Source: 1XD8-76 sp051880335
Lineage (GTDB): Bacteria > Bacillota > Clostridia > Lachnospirales > Lachnospiraceae
DNA: 8,583 nt
Reading direction: 5' to 3'
Assembly (NCBI GenBank): GCA_051880335.1
Contig: JBJENT010000209.1
Coordinates: forward strand, 1-8,583
Positions within the stretch are counted from its first letter, which is position 1, and each line of letters begins with the position of its first letter. Positions 6,150-8,583 of this stretch are shown here, one piece after another. The notes beneath the pieces are model-generated. The model ran no database searches and was not told where the DNA came from. It saw only the letters and a list, made by a program, of their open reading frames with translations. The position numbers and the translations under genes were made by a program.

Positions 6150-8583
6150 ATGATTTTGAAATCACAGCAGAAAAAACTTGATTTTGACAAAGAATTTTTC
6201 AAAAGAAGTGTTCTTTATAATATAAAGACACTTTATCGAAAAACATTAGAAGAAGCAACTCCGCAGCAGGTTTTCCAGGCGGTTTCCTATGCAGTAAAGG
6301 ATGCCATTGTAGATAACTGGATGGAAACCCAGAAGGAATATGAAAAACAGGATCCCAAGATGGTGTATTACATGTCCATGGAATTTTTAATGGGTCGTGC
6401 TCTGGGGAACAATATGATCAACCTGCAGTCTTATGACTCTATTAAGGAAGCATTGGAAGAACTGGGTGTTGACATTAACATGGTAGAAGATCAGGAGCCG
6501 GATGCAGCACTTGGTAATGGCGGCCTTGGACGTCTGGCAGCCTGCTTCCTTGATTCTTTATCTACCCTTGGATATCCGGCATACGGATGTGGTATCCGCT
6601 ACCGTTATGGTATGTTTAAACAGCAGATTCGCGATGGCTATCAGGTAGAGGTGCCGGATAACTGGCTGGAAAATGGCAATCCTTTTGAACTTCGCAGACC
6701 GGAATATGCAAAAGAGGTTAAATTCGGCGGTTATGTGAATGTATATGTAGATGAAAAGGGAAGAAGTCATTTTAAACAGGAAGGCTATCAGTCTGTAAAA
6801 GCGATTCCTTATGATATGCCAATCGTCGGCTATGGGAATGGTATTGTAAATACACTCCGGATCTGGGATGCAGAGCCGATAGAATGTTTCCATTTGGATT
6901 CTTTTGATAAAGGTGATTATCAGAAAGCAGTGGAACAGGAAAATCTTGCCCGCAATATCGTAGAAGTATTGTATCCAAATGATAATCATTATGCAGGGAA
7001 AGAACTCCGTCTGAAACAGCAGTATTTCTTTATTTCTGCATCCGTACAGGAAGCGGTTGCAAAATATATGAGAAAGCATGATGACATTCGCAAGTTCCAC
7101 GAAAAGGTAACATTCCAGCTGAATGATACCCATCCAACAGTAGCCATTGCGGAACTGATGCGTGTGCTGATGGATGAATATTATCTGACATGGGATGAGG
7201 CATGGGAGGTGACAACAAAAACCTGTGCATACACAAACCATACGATTATGTCTGAAGCTTTGGAAAAATGGCCAATCGAGCTGTTTTCCAGACTGCTTCC
7301 AAGAATCTATCAGATTATTGAAGAGATCAACAGAAGATTCATTATGCAGATTGAGCAGAAATATCCGGGTAACCAGGAAAAAATCCGTAAGATGGCTATC
7401 ATTTATGACGGACAGGTTAAAATGGCGCATCTGGCCATTGCATCCGGCTACTCCGTAAATGGTGTTGCAAGACTGCATACAGAGATTTTAAAGAAACAGG
7501 AACTTCGTGATTTTTACGAAATGATGCCTGAAAAATTCAATAATAAAACAAATGGTATTACACAGCGTAGATTCCTGCTACATGGTAATCCGCTTCTGGC
7601 ACGCTGGGTTACAGACCATGTAGGTGCTGACTGGATTACAGACCTTTCCAAGATTTCCGGCTTAAAAGTATATGCGGATGATGAGAAAGCACAACAGGAA
7701 TTCATGAATATCAAATACCAGAATAAAGTACGTCTGGCAAATTACATACTGGAGCATAACGGTGTAGAGGTTGACCCAAGATCCATTTTTGACGTTCAGG
7801 TAAAGAGATTACATGAATATAAACGTCAGCTTCTTAACATACTACATGTAATGTATTTGTATAATGAATTAAAGGATCATCCGGATATGGACTTCTTCCC
7901 AAGGACCTTCATATTTGGTGCGAAAGCAGCAGCGGGATACAGAAATGCCAAGCTGACCATCAAATTGATCAACTCAGTAGCAGATGTGATCAATAATGAT
8001 GCTTCCATAAACGGAAAAATCAAAGTAGTATTTATTGAAGATTATCGTGTATCCAATGCGGAATGGATTTTTGCTGCAGCTGATGTTTCTGAGCAGATCT
8101 CCACAGCAAGTAAAGAAGCTTCCGGTACCGGTAATATGAAATTCATGTTAAATGGTGCTATGACACTGGGAACCATGGATGGTGCAAACGTGGAAATCGT
8201 GGAAGAAGTAGGCGAAGAAAATGCATTTATTTTCGGTCTGTCTTCAGAAGAAGTCATTCAATATGAAAATTATGGCGGATACGATCCTACAGAGATCTTT
8301 AACAATGATCAGGATATCAGAAGAGTCCTGATGCAGCTGATCAATGGTACTTATGCGCCTCAGGATCCGGATTTGTTCAGACCGTTATATAATTCACTGC
8401 TGAATACCTTAAGTACATCGAAAGCAGATACTTATTTTATTTTAAAAGATTTCAAATCCTATGCAGAAGCACAGAAGAAAGTAGAAGCTGCTTACAGAGA
8501 TGAAAAAGGATGGGCAAAAAAAGGTATCCTGAATGTGGCATGTTCCGGTAAATTTACTTCTGACAGAACCATTCAGGAATATG
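6150..8583 (+). CDS. glgP: Glycogen/alpha-glucan phosphorylase (partial, C-terminus cut by window edge)
   Basis: This is an open frame with 811 residues visible; relatives are about 800-840 long, so only a few residues are likely missing after the final SDRTIQEY. It is a GT35 phosphorylase, releasing glucose-1-phosphate from glycogen, starch or maltodextrin with a pyridoxal phosphate cofactor. Key motifs are YYMSMEFLMGRALGNN, LGNGGLGRLAACFLDS (from 121), NDTHPT (325-330), KTNGITQRRF, VQVKRLHEYKRQ (549-560) and the cofactor site SGTGNMKFMLNGA with the Schiff-base Lys at 664. The ATG at 6150 has AGAGGAG (6137-6143) 6 nt upstream. Only 25 bp separate it from the ileS stop, with no hairpin or credible promoter, so it is probably transcribed with ileS. 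Substrate preference (glycogen versus maltodextrin) cannot be settled from sequence alone, and the symbol could equally be malP. Confidence 0.95.
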   Translation, partial: MILKSQQKKLDFDKEFFKRSVLYNIKTLYRKTLEEATPQQVFQAVSYAVKDAIVDNWMETQKEYEKQDPKMVYYMSMEFLMGRALGNNMINLQSYDSIKEALEELGVDINMVEDQEPDAALGNGGLGRLAACFLDSLSTLGYPAYGCGIRYRYGMFKQQIRDGYQVEVPDNWLENGNPFELRRPEYAKEVKFGGYVNVYVDEKGRSHFKQEGYQSVKAIPYDMPIVGYGNGIVNTLRIWDAEPIECFHLDSFDKGDYQKAVEQENLARNIVEVLYPNDNHYAGKELRLKQQYFFISASVQEAVAKYMRKHDDIRKFHEKVTFQLNDTHPTVAIAELMRVLMDEYYLTWDEAWEVTTKTCAYTNHTIMSEALEKWPIELFSRLLPRIYQIIEEINRRFIMQIEQKYPGNQEKIRKMAIIYDGQVKMAHLAIASGYSVNGVARLHTEILKKQELRDFYEMMPEKFNNKTNGITQRRFLLHGNPLLARWVTDHVGADWITDLSKISGLKVYADDEKAQQEFMNIKYQNKVRLANYILEHNGVEVDPRSIFDVQVKRLHEYKRQLLNILHVMYLYNELKDHPDMDFFPRTFIFGAKAAAGYRNAKLTIKLINSVADVINNDASINGKIKVVFIEDYRVSNAEWIFAAADVSEQISTASKEASGTGNMKFMLNGAMTLGTMDGANVEIVEEVGEENAFIFGLSSEEVIQYENYGGYDPTEIFNNDQDIRRVLMQLINGTYAPQDPDLFRPLYNSLLNTLSTSKADTYFILKDFKSYAEAQKKVEAAYRDEKGWAKKGILNVACSGKFTSDRTIQEY

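Noticed and set aside
6558..7478. Long minus-strand open frame of 306 codons
   Set aside because: It lies wholly antisense to glgP, whose frame has strong family motifs throughout. Its translation is rich in Cys, Phe, Ile and His with no recognisable domain, as expected of a shadow frame, and no ribosome binding site decides a start.

Overview
The window looks like chromosomal DNA from a spore-forming member of the Clostridia, most likely Lachnospiraceae. This is inferred from a SpoVT-type sporulation regulator, a T-box leader in front of an aminoacyl-tRNA synthetase, strong AGGAGG-type ribosome binding sites, and moderate-to-low G+C with short intergenic gaps. No single feature fixes the genus. 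I see no transposase, phage gene, CRISPR array, tRNA or rRNA. It is mostly a housekeeping region with several interesting control elements.

Layout from left to right. A Phd/YefM-family antitoxin gene runs leftwards and off the left edge (1-182, minus). It has a near-consensus promoter overlapped by a perfect 11-bp inverted repeat, a likely autoregulatory operator. Divergent from it is spoVT (361-906), preceded by a candidate forespore sigma-G promoter. A 191-bp gap follows, holding a promoter-like region, a 12-bp palindrome and two RNA hairpins, the first a 52-nt terminator-like element. It leads to pncB (1098-2552), nicotinate phosphoribosyltransferase of NAD salvage. The 380-bp gap after pncB holds a vegetative promoter and a complete T-box riboswitch with an AUC (Ile) specifier and an intrinsic terminator. 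Then come ileS (2933-6124), a long type 2 (eukaryote-like) isoleucyl-tRNA synthetase, and after only 25 bp glgP (6150 to the right edge), an alpha-glucan/glycogen phosphorylase lacking only its last few residues.

The clearest functional logic is at the right. Uncharged tRNA-Ile should prevent termination in the T-box leader and raise ileS expression. There is no visible terminator or promoter between ileS and glgP, so glycogen breakdown may be co-induced by isoleucine shortage. The pncB leader is the least explained part: its putative transcript would begin almost at the base of a long hairpin ending in a U-run. I do not see a clear undescribed multi-gene system. The most promising leads are the ileS-glgP coupling, the pncB leader, and the predicted mupirocin tolerance of the type 2 IleRS.
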